Assembly (NCBI RefSeq): GCF_963668215.1
Contig: NZ_OY764190.1
Coordinates: 5,642,001 to 5,706,000, forward strand
DNA length: 64,000 nucleotides
DNA from: an uncultured Desulfosarcina sp.
GTDB taxonomy: Bacteria; Desulfobacterota; Desulfobacteria; Desulfobacterales; Desulfosarcinaceae
Reading direction: 5' to 3'
The first letter of the stretch is position 1. Each line of letters begins with the position of its first letter. The translations under genes were made by a program, and so were the position numbers. The notes under the pieces were generated by a model that was given only the letters and a program-made list of their open reading frames with translations, was not told the DNA's origin and ran no database searches. Shown here piece by piece: positions 17,756 to 25,961 of the stretch.

Positions 17756-19417
17756 TTATTTGGCTCGCTGTGCTGAAAGACGGACTTTATCCTTCAACCG
17801 TTTAACATGGCCCCGTCCAAGCCCCTTTACTTCGCAACCAAGCTGGAAATAGTGGCTGATCTGTTCGTCGTTTAGAATTCCGAAGCAGTCGACAATGGCC
17901 ACTGGCCGGCCGGCCATTTCAATGACCCACTCCGGATTCAAATCCAGATACACGCTATGCCGGACCGCCAACACAATTGCATCCACGCCGAAGAGTACAT
18001 CGGCAATATCATCATTAACGCATAATTCAACGAGACCATCCTGGTTTCTGAAAAACCGTTTCAATGAGTGTCCGGGCGCCGGATAGGAGTCCTGCTTCTC
18101 GAATTCCCACCAATGCTTGACATAGGGGTCGTGGACGACCACTTCGCCGCCCATTTCAGTCAGTTTGCGCACGATGACTTCCGAACCGGAGTAACGGGTG
18201 TCACCCACATCCTGACGGTAGGAAATGCCTAGGACGGCGATTTTGGACGCGGGCACGATCTTACCCATGTTACGCAAGGCATCCCGCACCATTTGAGGCG
18301 GCCGCAATGCCCGGGTGTCGTTGATGTCGATGGACATGGGTGTGATTTTGAACAGATCATCGTCGAAACCCATCAGGGTGTGGTACGCCCATACCCCCAG
18401 ACCGCCGTCTTTGGGCAGACAATAACCGCCGATGCCCGGACCGGGAAAAAGCATGTTGGAGTGGGTCGGTCGAATTTTAATGGCGTCCACCACCTTGGTG
18501 ATATCCACACCGTTGCGCTCGGCGAAAACGCTCCACTCATCCAAAAAGGCCAGCGTAGCGGCACGATAGGAATTTTCCACGATTTTGCAGGTTTCACTTT
18601 CGATGGGACGATCCAGGACCGTCAACGGGAATTGGTCGACGTTGAGAATCTCTGAGAGAAATTTGACTACTTTATCACGGGCCGTCCTATTAATACCGCT
18701 GCAGACCCGCCAAAAATCCCTGATCGAGGAGACATAGTTGCGTCCCGGCATAACCCGCTCGAAAGAATGCGCCAGTAGCGGTTCGGAATCCTTCAACTCT
18801 CTTTTTTCAAAGGCTTTTTTGATAATTGGATACGCTACGTATTCCGTGGTACCCGGAGGAACAGTCGTTTCAATCAAAACAAGACAACCGGATTCGATCT
18901 TTTCGCCGATCACTTTTAAGCTGTTCTCCAACGCACTGATCGCCGCATGCCCTTTTTTTACATCCCCCAAGGCCTCCTTGTGGTAATCACACTGCACATC
19001 GACCACGACCACATCGGCCAGTGAAAGGGCGTCATAACTGAAGGTGGCGGTTAGCGTCTTTTTTTCCAGGACACAGCGTTTGATGAGCGGTTCGACTTCC
19101 GGGTCCTCAGCCTCGACGGGTGCAACCCCACGATTCAAAAAGGGAATCTTCCAAAAAGAGCGGGTAGAAGGCCGCTGCATACCGATGACGAATTTCGTCG
19201 GATTATCCTGGCTGTCCACTGCATCGGCAACCACCCCGGCCATCACGGCGCCAACAAAGCCAACGCCCATGACCACCACAACATCCCGGCCAAGTGTACG
19301 CTGTTCATCGGCCAATTGTTTCAGCCGCAGCCACTCTTGCGCATAATCGGATTCAGACGGAAGCTTGAAAATTTCACCATCCGGGCTAGTTGAGACGTTT
19401 TGATCTTTTTCTCTCAT
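17756..19417 (-). CDS. Nucleotide-sugar dehydrogenase (UDP-glucose/GDP-mannose dehydrogenase family, long form)
   Basis: The family oxidises C6 of a nucleotide sugar to the uronate with two NAD. Seen here are the Rossmann VVVVMGVGFVGAVMAG, LIETTVPPGTTE, and GPGIGGYCLPKD with the catalytic cysteine. A C-terminal UDP-binding half contains VLGISYRQDVGDTRYS. At 553 residues it is about 110 longer than typical enzymes, mainly from an N-terminal lead and an insert after the first strand. The ATG at 19417 has AAGG upstream and is preferred over 19453. Next to WecB it may act on UDP-ManNAc or UDP-GlcNAc, though this is inference. It is clearly not a copy of the frameshifted Ugd upstream. Confidence 0.85.
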   Translation of the reverse strand: MREKDQNVSTSPDGEIFKLPSESDYAQEWLRLKQLADEQRTLGRDVVVVMGVGFVGAVMAGVVADAVDSQDNPTKFVIGMQRPSTRSFWKIPFLNRGVAPVEAEDPEVEPLIKRCVLEKKTLTATFSYDALSLADVVVVDVQCDYHKEALGDVKKGHAAISALENSLKVIGEKIESGCLVLIETTVPPGTTEYVAYPIIKKAFEKRELKDSEPLLAHSFERVMPGRNYVSSIRDFWRVCSGINRTARDKVVKFLSEILNVDQFPLTVLDRPIESETCKIVENSYRAATLAFLDEWSVFAERNGVDITKVVDAIKIRPTHSNMLFPGPGIGGYCLPKDGGLGVWAYHTLMGFDDDLFKITPMSIDINDTRALRPPQMVRDALRNMGKIVPASKIAVLGISYRQDVGDTRYSGSEVIVRKLTEMGGEVVVHDPYVKHWWEFEKQDSYPAPGHSLKRFFRNQDGLVELCVNDDIADVLFGVDAIVLAVRHSVYLDLNPEWVIEMAGRPVAIVDCFGILNDEQISHYFQLGCEVKGLGRGHVKRLKDKVRLSAQRAK

Positions 19418-19540
19418 TAATCGACTTACCTTTCCTTGGAGAAAACGTACCACATCTTTGCGATTCTCAAACTCCGCAGATTTTCAAGCAATTCGTAAGA
19501 GCTGGGTCTTGGAATAACGGAAGCTCGGAAAAGGATTTTG

Positions 19541-19772
19541 CCGCAAAAGGTACAGAGTACACGAAACTTTTTTTGCCACAGACACACACGGACGAGCTTT
19601 ATGGAAAACCCTTAAATGGGACACTGATAAACGCGGATGAACACGGATCGAGCGTAAAAGAGGTCAGCTTCTCTGAATTTAAAAAATAATATTTTATCCG
19701 CATCCATCCGTGAAAATCCATGTCCCATTTTTTCATCGACCTTCTCTGCGTGCTCTGGGACTCTGCGGTGAG
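19541..19772. repeat. Nested inverted-repeat element, copy B
   Basis: Inner unit 19614-19730 starts AAATGGGACA and ends TGTCCCATTT, an exact 10-bp terminal inverted repeat. It has GATAAACGCGGATGAACACG inside and a core GAGGTCAGCTTCTCTGAATT. Outer arms are CCGCAAAAGGTACAGAG on the left and GCTCTGGGACTCTGCGG on the right. It fills the spacer between the two dehydrogenase genes. Confidence 0.75.
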
Positions 19773-19776
19773 AAAT

Positions 19777-21122
19777 TCAGCTTTCAGCGATAATCGGCTG
19801 TCTGCCGATACTGATGTAGGAAAACCCCATATCTTTCATAAATGAGCGCGAATAAAGGTTTCTTCCGTCGAAAACTACCGGTATTTTGAGCATCTTTTTG
19901 ATCCGAGCGAAATCCGGGTTGCGGAACTGGTTCCAATCGGTGACCACGGCCAAGGCATCGGCTCCATCGACTGGACCGTACTGGCTGTCCAATACTGCCA
20001 CCAGGTCGTTTCCTGCCAGTTTTTTGGCCGCATTGTCGCCGGCAACAGGGTCGTAGGCCTTGACCGCCATGCCGGCCTCGGTCAACACCTGAATCACATC
20101 CAGGGCAGCCGATTCGCGAATGTCGTCCGTATTGGCTTTGAAGGATAGGCCCCACAAGGCCAGGGTTTTTCCGGCCACGCCTCCCCGATCTTCGAAAAAA
20201 TGAATAATTTTATCCGCCAGTATTCGTTTCTGGTGGTTGTTGACCGAGTCCACCGCCTCCACCAGACTGGACATGCAGCCATACGCCTTGGCTGTATCGA
20301 TCAATGCTCGAACATCTTTGGGGAAACAAGAACCGCCGTAGCCCACACCCGGATAGATGAAATGATAGCCGATACGCCGGTCGGAACCGATGCCGGCCCG
20401 CACCTCGCGAACATCGGCCCCCACGGTTTCGCACATGTTGGCCACCTCGTTCATGAAGGAGATCTTGGTGGCCAGCATGCAGTTAGCGGCGTATTTGGTC
20501 ATTTCGGCACTGCGCACCCCCATGACGATCATCTTGTCCCGGCTGCGAGCAAAAGGCGCGTAAAGGGTCTCCAGCAGTTTGGCCGTGCGCACGTTATCCG
20601 TTCCCACAATTACGCGATCCGGTTTCATGAAGTCGTTGACCGCGTCGCCTTCCTTGAGAAATTCCGGGTTGGAGACCACATCGAATTCAACGTGTTTTCC
20701 TCTTTCCTTCAACTTGGATTCGATGATCTCCTTGACCCGGTCGGCTGTCCCCACCGGCACCGTGGATTTGTTGATGATGATTTTATAATCTTCGATGATT
20801 TTCCCGATCTGGACGGCCACCTCGTCTACATAGGAGAGGTCGCACGAGCCGTCCGGCCGCGACGGCGTACCCACGCAGCTGAAAACGAACAGGGCATCTT
20901 TCATTCCTTCGGCCAGATCCGCATTGAATTTCAGGCGCCCTTGGGCGGCGTTGCGGCTGACCAGCGATTCGAGCCCGGCTCGAAGATATGAATTTTGCCG
21001 GAGTTGAGAAGATCGACCACGTCCGGATTGATATCGATGCAGGTAACGTCGTTGCCCATTTCTGATAGGCAGGCTGCGGCTACAAGGCCGACGTAACCGG
21101 TTCCCACGATACAAATGTTCAT
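19777..21122 (-). pseudogene. ugd: UDP-glucose 6-dehydrogenase with a single-base frameshift
   Basis: The first 50 codons from ATG at 21122 read a normal Ugd start (MNICIVGTGYVGLVAAACLS, GKIHIFEPG). The frame then shifts: the expected continuation LESLVSRNAAQGRLKF lies in the next frame and runs intact for 398 residues to 19777. That part includes INKSTVPVGTAD, the catalytic PGVGYGGSCFPKD and LWGLSFKANTDDIRESAAL. One base is missing near 20972, inside the near-palindrome TTCGAGCCGGGCTCGAA. Restored length is about 448 residues, normal for Ugd. It would supply UDP-glucuronate to the downstream-pathway epimerase. A sequencing or assembly error at the hairpin is as likely as a true mutation. Confidence 0.88.
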
Positions 21123-21139
21123 AAAAAATCCTTTGGATT

Positions 21140-21206
21140 TTAGCCTGTTAGGCAGTAGGTTGTTAGGCTGTAGGTGGTTGGGCTGTAGGGGTTTAGACTG
21201 TATGCT
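21140..21206. repeat. Heptad array downstream of the 129-residue four-helix-bundle gene
   Basis: Plus-strand units of the TAGGCTG type (TTAGGCA, GTAGGTT, GTTAGGC, TGTAGGT, GGTTGGG, CTGTAGG). The array continues to 21235 inside the gene, where it encodes the C-terminal AANSL and the TAG stop. Its sense is inverted relative to the array at 21598-21625. Confidence 0.8.
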
Positions 21207-21591
21207 ATAGGCTGTTGGCTGCAGATTTTTGCTTTTTGGATTTGCGCATGGAACGAATCAAGCTTCCTAAAACTTTCTCGGCTTCTATCATTTTTTCTTC
21301 AACCTGTTGGAAGTTTGATTCATTGACGTATTCCAGCCGCTTTGAAAGGGTATATTGGTAATGTAATTCTCTGAGCGAACCAAATGCTATTTCGAGGAAT
21401 CTAAGATACTCAGTTTGGCTTTCTCTGGCACAGCCTTCAACAATGTTCGATGGCACCGAAACCGCCGCTCTTCGCATTTGGGAAGTCAGGCCATATATTT
21501 CTTCTCTCGGGAAATTACGGGTGAGCCTATATATCAAGACTGCCAATTCATCAGCAAGTTCAAACGCCCTTAATTTCGTATGATCTCTCAT
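21205..21591 (-). CDS. Four-helix-bundle protein (23S rRNA intervening-sequence protein family)
   Basis: A 128-residue helical protein. It has ELADELAVLIYRLTRNFP, LTSQMRRAAVSVPSNIVEG and YLRFLEIAFGSLRELHYQ, which is the S23/IVP four-helix-bundle signature. The first such proteins were found in 23S rRNA intervening sequences. Many are chromosomal and of unknown function. ATG at 21591 is chosen over a TTG one codon earlier. Its last residues and TAG stop are written in the TAGGCTG heptad array, and an inverted array of the same unit lies just upstream. The gene is thus bracketed like a cassette and sits between exosortase and ugd without obvious relation to EPS. Confidence 0.85.
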   Translation of the reverse strand: MRDHTKLRAFELADELAVLIYRLTRNFPREEIYGLTSQMRRAAVSVPSNIVEGCARESQTEYLRFLEIAFGSLRELHYQYTLSKRLEYVNESNFQQVEEKMIEAEKVLGSLIRSMRKSKKQKSAANSL

Positions 21592-21597
21592 CAATCC

Positions 21598-21625
21598 AAC
21601 TCTACAGCCTACAGCCTCTCATTGG
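21598..21625. repeat. Heptad array upstream of the 129-residue four-helix-bundle gene
   Basis: Plus-strand CTACAGCCTACAGCC. This is the reverse complement of the unit found beyond the gene's 3' end at 21140-21206, so the gene is bracketed by inverted arrays. Confidence 0.7.
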
Positions 21626-22536
21626 CTACAACCTATTATCTGTTTTTTCTTATCCCCCTTCCAAGTCTGTTCTGTCTGAGACAGCACTATATAAAATCCG
21701 TACAGCATAATGAATGCTACGATAAAAACAAGCAACCCGGAAAGATCGTGTAAAAAACCATGGGCCGTCTCTGGACCAATATATCTAGCGAGAATAGCCG
21801 TAATCGTCAAACGAACAATATTTACAAAAATTGCAATAGGTATTGCCGATAGGAACAAGCACCACTTGCTGACTGTTCTCAGACTGGAGATGTATGCAAA
21901 GGCTGCACTCAAAGCCAGTAGAGAGGTTAGCGATCTCAAACCGGAGCAGGCATCCACCACCTCCAGCGTAGTATTGCTCAAATGCAGGATATTTCCTTCC
22001 CTAAGCACCGTTATACCTAACAGTTTAACCACTTCCGAGGAGAGGTTGGCGGCAGCCAACTGTAATGGAAAAGCGATTTTATTCCATATAATCGCAGGTA
22101 TCGGAATCATGAAGAAAAGATACAACGATGGCACCAAAACCGCGGTCGCCACCGAGGATCCAAACAGGAAGAACGTAATCCCAATCAGGCAAACGACCAT
22201 CGAGCTTCGCATAATAAACAATTCGGCGCCGATATTTCCTGCCAGATGCATGGACATGGCTATCAAAATAATTGCTATGCCAATCAAGGAAGAACCAATC
22301 TTCATGCCGGCCAGGGTATTCTTTTTTTGCCAAACCATAAAAGCGCAGATCAAGGGTATCAAAAACCCATGGGAAAAATTATCGTCCGTTTTCCAGTCAT
22401 TCACCAACTTGGCGATGGTATGGGCGTAAAGATAGCCAAAAGCAGTGACAAGCATACCAATCTGGACTGCCCACGAAATAATTTTCGAGCTTCTTTCCTC
22501 ATTCGTTTTGCGGGGCATGGGCATGATTGAAGTCAC
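21619..22536 (-). CDS. Exosortase
   Basis: A 305-residue protein with about eight membrane spans. The family's three active residues are visible: Cys197 in VVDACSGLRSL, Arg242 in VNIVRLTITAI, and His263 in TAHGFLHDLSG. The early NFSHGFLIPL motif is typical. Exosortases cleave C-terminal PEP-CTERM-type sorting signals and couple the protein to a surface glycan. EpsI is a separate gene upstream rather than a C-terminal fusion. The exact subtype is not assigned. No substrate with a PEP-CTERM-like tail was found in this window, so targets must lie elsewhere. The 3' end overlaps the heptad array of the next gene. Confidence 0.93.
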   Translation of the reverse strand: MTSIMPMPRKTNEERSSKIISWAVQIGMLVTAFGYLYAHTIAKLVNDWKTDDNFSHGFLIPLICAFMVWQKKNTLAGMKIGSSLIGIAIILIAMSMHLAGNIGAELFIMRSSMVVCLIGITFFLFGSSVATAVLVPSLYLFFMIPIPAIIWNKIAFPLQLAAANLSSEVVKLLGITVLREGNILHLSNTTLEVVDACSGLRSLTSLLALSAAFAYISSLRTVSKWCLFLSAIPIAIFVNIVRLTITAILARYIGPETAHGFLHDLSGLLVFIVAFIMLYGFYIVLSQTEQTWKGDKKKQIIGCSQ

Positions 22537-22561
22537 TTGGTTGTTGAAATAGTTGTACTAT

Positions 22562-23200
22562 TCAGGAAGGAATGTAGTCGTCTAGAATCGGGAATAAATC
22601 GGTCGCGAAGTCTTTCAACAGGGCCAACGTTTCAGCCTCATCACCGGTTATCGGTGAAATCAGCCGTACGAACGAACCATCGGTTCTGTGCCGGGTAATC
22701 GAGTCGATTACCAAATATATTTTTTGGAGGTACTCAGACGAAATCACTCTCCCGCGGGAATGATACCAGTACAGCACCATTTGTTTGCGGAGCCCGTTCT
22801 GAAGTACTAATTGGATAACTTTAACATGCTGTGGACGCCGGGATGCAATTGCCAGATCAACCAGATTCGTCTTGACGATTTTCCACCCGCCTCCTGGCAT
22901 GCAGTTTTTGGGGGAATGAATCAGATCCCCTTCACGCTGACTCTGGTGAAAACCGATGTAGAGTTGAACGTAATTAACCGACTTGTCATGAAAATGACTA
23001 AGTATCGAGTCATCAACACCAAGAACCTTGTAAACGGCTTCATCGAACCGATCTATGCTTCCCGACCACGTCCCGATGACAGTCGGAAATTCGCTGAACG
23101 GTTTTTCCGGATGGATGTCCTCAGAGCGGTGGACGTACCTGAGAGCAAGAGAGGTTACACATAAAATGGCGACAACGATTAGTGTTCGCGTCATTTTCAT
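22562..23200 (-). CDS. EpsI family protein
   Basis: A 212-residue EpsI protein. An N-terminal membrane anchor (about residues 5-22) precedes the periplasmic EpsI domain with IGTWSG, YIGFHQSQREGD and the diagnostic HSPKNCMPGGGW. KQMVLYWYHSRGR and a second half with a final helix follow. EpsI always accompanies exosortases, either fused or as the neighbouring gene. Its role in EPS assembly is not established. It lies 25 bp upstream of the exosortase start, so the two form one transcription unit. Confidence 0.9.
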   Translation of the reverse strand: MKMTRTLIVVAILCVTSLALRYVHRSEDIHPEKPFSEFPTVIGTWSGSIDRFDEAVYKVLGVDDSILSHFHDKSVNYVQLYIGFHQSQREGDLIHSPKNCMPGGGWKIVKTNLVDLAIASRRPQHVKVIQLVLQNGLRKQMVLYWYHSRGRVISSEYLQKIYLVIDSITRHRTDGSFVRLISPITGDEAETLALLKDFATDLFPILDDYIPS

Positions 23201-23216
23201 TACGATTCGGAATTCC

Positions 23217-24518
23217 TTAGTCGTTTAATCGCAATGGATGTATAGGTGTTGCAGTAAGGCTGATGAAAACACGGTTCTCCCTGTAATCGTTATCGTCCTC
23301 GCTGGAATCCATGAGCGAATACGTGTAACCAGCCCCAGCAGACAGCCATGGAAGCAATTGATAAGAAAGCCCGCATCCGGTAGACAAATAGTCGTCTTCC
23401 CGATCAGGTGTAAGATCCTTATATTCAGAGTATCGATAATCGGCATGGACATTAGCACTCAACCGTCTTGAAAGTTTATAGTCTGCAGTCATGCCAGCAC
23501 CAACGTAGTAATTCAATCCCAGATTCTCCGCATCGTAGTAACTGTAGTCGTATCCACTGCTTGCATGGATGCCGATACTACCTCGCTGAAACATTTTGGC
23601 AAAGTCAAGCGTTCCCGACATCCCCGATTCGTTGTCGTCTCCACGAATCTCAACAATTGAATACCCAACCTGTAGCGCCAGCGTCATATCCTGCGCAATG
23701 AGGTAATCGAAACCGGAAGAAAAATCGTGAGTCCTTTCATCATCGGTCTCCTCATCGTAATTCATCAAGGTATAGGCGTATTGAACATTTCCAGTCAGTT
23801 GGCGGTTGAACTGGTGAAGTATCCTACCCTGTCCGAAATAGCGGTCAAATTCTTCCGATTGTTCCACATTTTCCGGGGCGTCAAACATTCCTCTTTCGTA
23901 CTCACCTGAAAATTCTGTTCCCCACCTTTGGGTGAACCAGTAGGTAAAATCTATAGATGGTCGGTAATAAGAACTATCTTCAAGAGTAGGCTCATCATTT
24001 TCGGTTCCGCCGTAGTCGAACCTCATTCCTATGACATCGCGCTCCCCGAATTGGTATTCCAGGCCGGCATCGGCAGCATATGTGTAATATTTGTAACGGC
24101 CTTCCCGGCGGGTGTAATCGGGTTCGGTGGGAATCGTGGGGTCTTCAGCGTCCCTTTCGTCTTCGGACTGCAGGTAAGAACCACCAATAGTCATTCGGAC
24201 GTGGCGTCCCAATTGACTTTCGGTCTGCAATGAAACCAAGTGTCGCCAGTAATCATAGTCTTCAGTTCGTTCGTAATGGTTCCAACTGGGCTGGTAACTT
24301 AGCGTTGCACCGATTGCCTTATCCCTAATTTCCATTGTAAGGGACGGCATTACGCTGGTAATATAATCGTATTCTCTGTCTTCGTTTACGCGGTCCACGT
24401 TGTCTGTGTATTCGCCGCGCACACTGATGCTGGGTGTAAGCATGATTTCAGCATAAAGCCCAGTGGCTGATAGTAGAACAATGAATGTTGCCAATACAAT
24501 TCCGGTTGTTTTTTTCAT
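23217..24518 (-). CDS. Outer-membrane beta-barrel protein of the EPS locus
   Basis: A signal peptide (ATFIVLLSATGLYA, cleavage near residue 23) is followed by about 410 residues. These alternate aromatic and polar residues in paired strands with acidic turns, e.g. GEYTDNVDRVNEDREYDY, and the last strand ends FISLTATPIHPLRLND. Composition and position between Wza-like and EpsI genes fit the barrel proteins often found in exosortase polysaccharide loci, possibly the outer-membrane exit port or a surface structural barrel. I found no enzymatic motif. It starts 16 bp upstream of EpsI. Confidence 0.75.
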   Translation of the reverse strand: MKKTTGIVLATFIVLLSATGLYAEIMLTPSISVRGEYTDNVDRVNEDREYDYITSVMPSLTMEIRDKAIGATLSYQPSWNHYERTEDYDYWRHLVSLQTESQLGRHVRMTIGGSYLQSEDERDAEDPTIPTEPDYTRREGRYKYYTYAADAGLEYQFGERDVIGMRFDYGGTENDEPTLEDSSYYRPSIDFTYWFTQRWGTEFSGEYERGMFDAPENVEQSEEFDRYFGQGRILHQFNRQLTGNVQYAYTLMNYDEETDDERTHDFSSGFDYLIAQDMTLALQVGYSIVEIRGDDNESGMSGTLDFAKMFQRGSIGIHASSGYDYSYYDAENLGLNYYVGAGMTADYKLSRRLSANVHADYRYSEYKDLTPDREDDYLSTGCGLSYQLLPWLSAGAGYTYSLMDSSEDDNDYRENRVFISLTATPIHPLRLND

Positions 24519-24543
24519 CGCGGCGGTTCCCTTCTTTAATTTT

Positions 24544-24790
24544 GCACCGCAGAGACGCAGAGGGCGCAGAGGTTTAACACGGATATGTTTTAATCAGCCT
24601 GCGGCTGAAAGGCATTTTAATGGGGCACAGATGAACGCGGATGAACACGGATAAGGACGCGTTAAGGATTCAGCTTCGCTGATTTATCTGTGTATATCCG
24701 TGAAAATCCGTTTACGATTACTATTTTTCCAGACCTTCTCTGTGAACTCTGTGTCTCGAGCAAAGTCCCGCTGCACGGGATAGACTGGGC
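24544..24790. repeat. Nested inverted-repeat element, copy C
   Basis: Outer left arm CCGCAGAGACGCAGAGGGCG, outer right TCTGTGTCTCGAGC. Inner arms are GATGAACGCGGATGAACACG and TGTGTATATCCGTGAAAATC. The core is GGATTCAGCTTCGCTGA. It fills the gap between the export and barrel genes. Confidence 0.75.
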
Positions 24791-24802
24791 GGTAATTATA
24801 AA

Positions 24803-25372
24803 TTAAGGAACAACAATAGTATCGTCGGCACGGATCTCAACATTCTGGCTAAAGTCCTTGCCCTTGACAATATCTTTGTAATCGATTCGAATGACTGTCT
24901 CTTTTCCTTGATCGCGCCTGAAAAGGATGATCTCCTTTTTGGAAGCCCACTCGGTGAAACCGCCGGCCAAGGCGAAAGCCTGCAGCACGGTCAGGTTTTT
25001 GGTAAGCGGGTACTCGCCGGTGTTAGCTACCTCGCCCAAGACATAAAATCGCTTGCTAGCTGCGCTGCGTACCGTAACGGTCACGTGGGGTTCAGCGACA
25101 TATTCCTTCAAACCATTCTGGATGTCCAATTTCAATTGAGTAGGCGTTTTTCCGGCAGCCATCACATCATCCAGCAAAGGAAAAGATATCATCCCATCCA
25201 GCCTTACGATTATCTCCTCTCTCGAGAAATCTTCCTCTTTCCAAGTTACAATTTCGAGGATGTCACCATTTCCGATGATGTAAGTGTTTTTTGGTGATTG
25301 GGAGAGGCATGGTTGGGGGAGTGTGAGCAGGAATAAGGCAATCAAGAAAAGGGGAAATTTTATTTTGCGCAT
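24803..25372 (-). CDS. Polysaccharide export protein (Wza/EpsA type, short)
   Basis: A 189-residue periplasmic or outer-membrane protein. ATG at 25372 has GGAGG five bases upstream and starts the signal peptide KFPLFLIALFLLTLPQPCLS. The polysaccharide export domain follows (YIIGNGDILEIVTWKEEDFS, VRLDGMISFPLLDDV, PHVTVTVRSAAS). One SLBB domain (FYVLGEVANTGEYPLTKN, VLQAFALAGGFT) ends the protein. It lacks the extra SLBB and C-terminal helix of full-length Wza, as usual in exosortase loci where a separate barrel is encoded next door. It partners with the Wzz and BY-kinase proteins for chain export. Confidence 0.9.
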   Translation of the reverse strand: MRKIKFPLFLIALFLLTLPQPCLSQSPKNTYIIGNGDILEIVTWKEEDFSREEIIVRLDGMISFPLLDDVMAAGKTPTQLKLDIQNGLKEYVAEPHVTVTVRSAASKRFYVLGEVANTGEYPLTKNLTVLQAFALAGGFTEWASKKEIILFRRDQGKETVIRIDYKDIVKGKDFSQNVEIRADDTIVVP

Positions 25373-25387
25373 AGCAACCTCCAAAAT

Positions 25388-25470
25388 GGTTGAGTTGGTT
25401 GAATTCGTTTTGTTGGTTGAATTTGTTTTTTTGGTTATTTGTCTGGATTCATTACTTTGTTGAATTTGTT
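25388..25470. repeat. Heptad array downstream of the 128-residue four-helix-bundle gene
   Basis: Plus-strand TTGGTTG-type units (TGGTTGAG, TTGGTTGAATTC, TTGGTTGAATTTG). The gene's final QQTNSTK and TAA are encoded within it. The unit is the inverse of that at 25860-25958. Confidence 0.75.
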
Positions 25471-25838
25471 TGTTGATATCGTTTGAGGTATGAGATCATT
25501 CCATTGATCTTCTTCCAGACGGTATTTCCTGACTCATTCAGCTCAACCAATTCATTTTCATTGATATAGCTCTGATCCAATGCCACATAAGCATGACTTA
25601 TGGTCTCGGCTATGGATGAACGAGAATAATCAAGAAATTTTAAAAAATCTTTCGAACTGCTTCGATGAAAACCTTCTGCGATGTTGGCCATGGAAGAGAC
25701 AGCGCTTCTTCGGATCTGGCTGATTAAATCGAAATCCCTTTTGAAGCCGTCCTTTTTAGTCAATCGGTAAACGCTGCAGACAAAAAGTCTTGCTTCTTTC
25801 CAACAATCGAGATCTTCAAAGCGCTTTATCGTCGCCAA
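25452..25838 (-). CDS. Four-helix-bundle protein (23S rRNA intervening-sequence protein family), second copy
   Basis: A 128-residue helical protein of the same family as 21205-21591, starting at TTG 25838 (ATIKRFEDLDCWKEAR). An upstream ATG at 25949 would add 37 residues read from repeat DNA, so it is rejected. Core motifs are LISQIRRSAVSSMANIAEGF, DFLKFLDYSRSSIAE and a C-terminal helix. It is only distantly related to the other copy. Both sides carry TTGGTTG heptad arrays in inverted orientation, and the coding end runs into the downstream array. An IS4-family element is inserted at the outer edge of the upstream array. Confidence 0.83.
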   Translation of the reverse strand: MATIKRFEDLDCWKEARLFVCSVYRLTKKDGFKRDFDLISQIRRSAVSSMANIAEGFHRSSSKDFLKFLDYSRSSIAETISHAYVALDQSYINENELVELNESGNTVWKKINGMISYLKRYQQTNSTK

Positions 25839-25859
25839 TTTTAACCACTCACTCACATT

Positions 25860-25958
25860 AATGAATGGATTCTCAACACAATTCAACCAATGAAACCAAC
25901 AAAACAAATCTAACCAATCATCTGTTTTTTCTGTCCTCCAACCAATCAAACCAACATC
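25860..25958. repeat. Heptad array upstream of the 128-residue four-helix-bundle gene
   Basis: Plus-strand CAACCAA-type units (TTCAACCAATGAAACCAAC, TCTAACCAATC, CTCCAACCAATC, AAACCAAC). It ends three bases before the left inverted repeat of the IS4-family element. Confidence 0.75.
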
Positions 25959-25961
25959 ACT

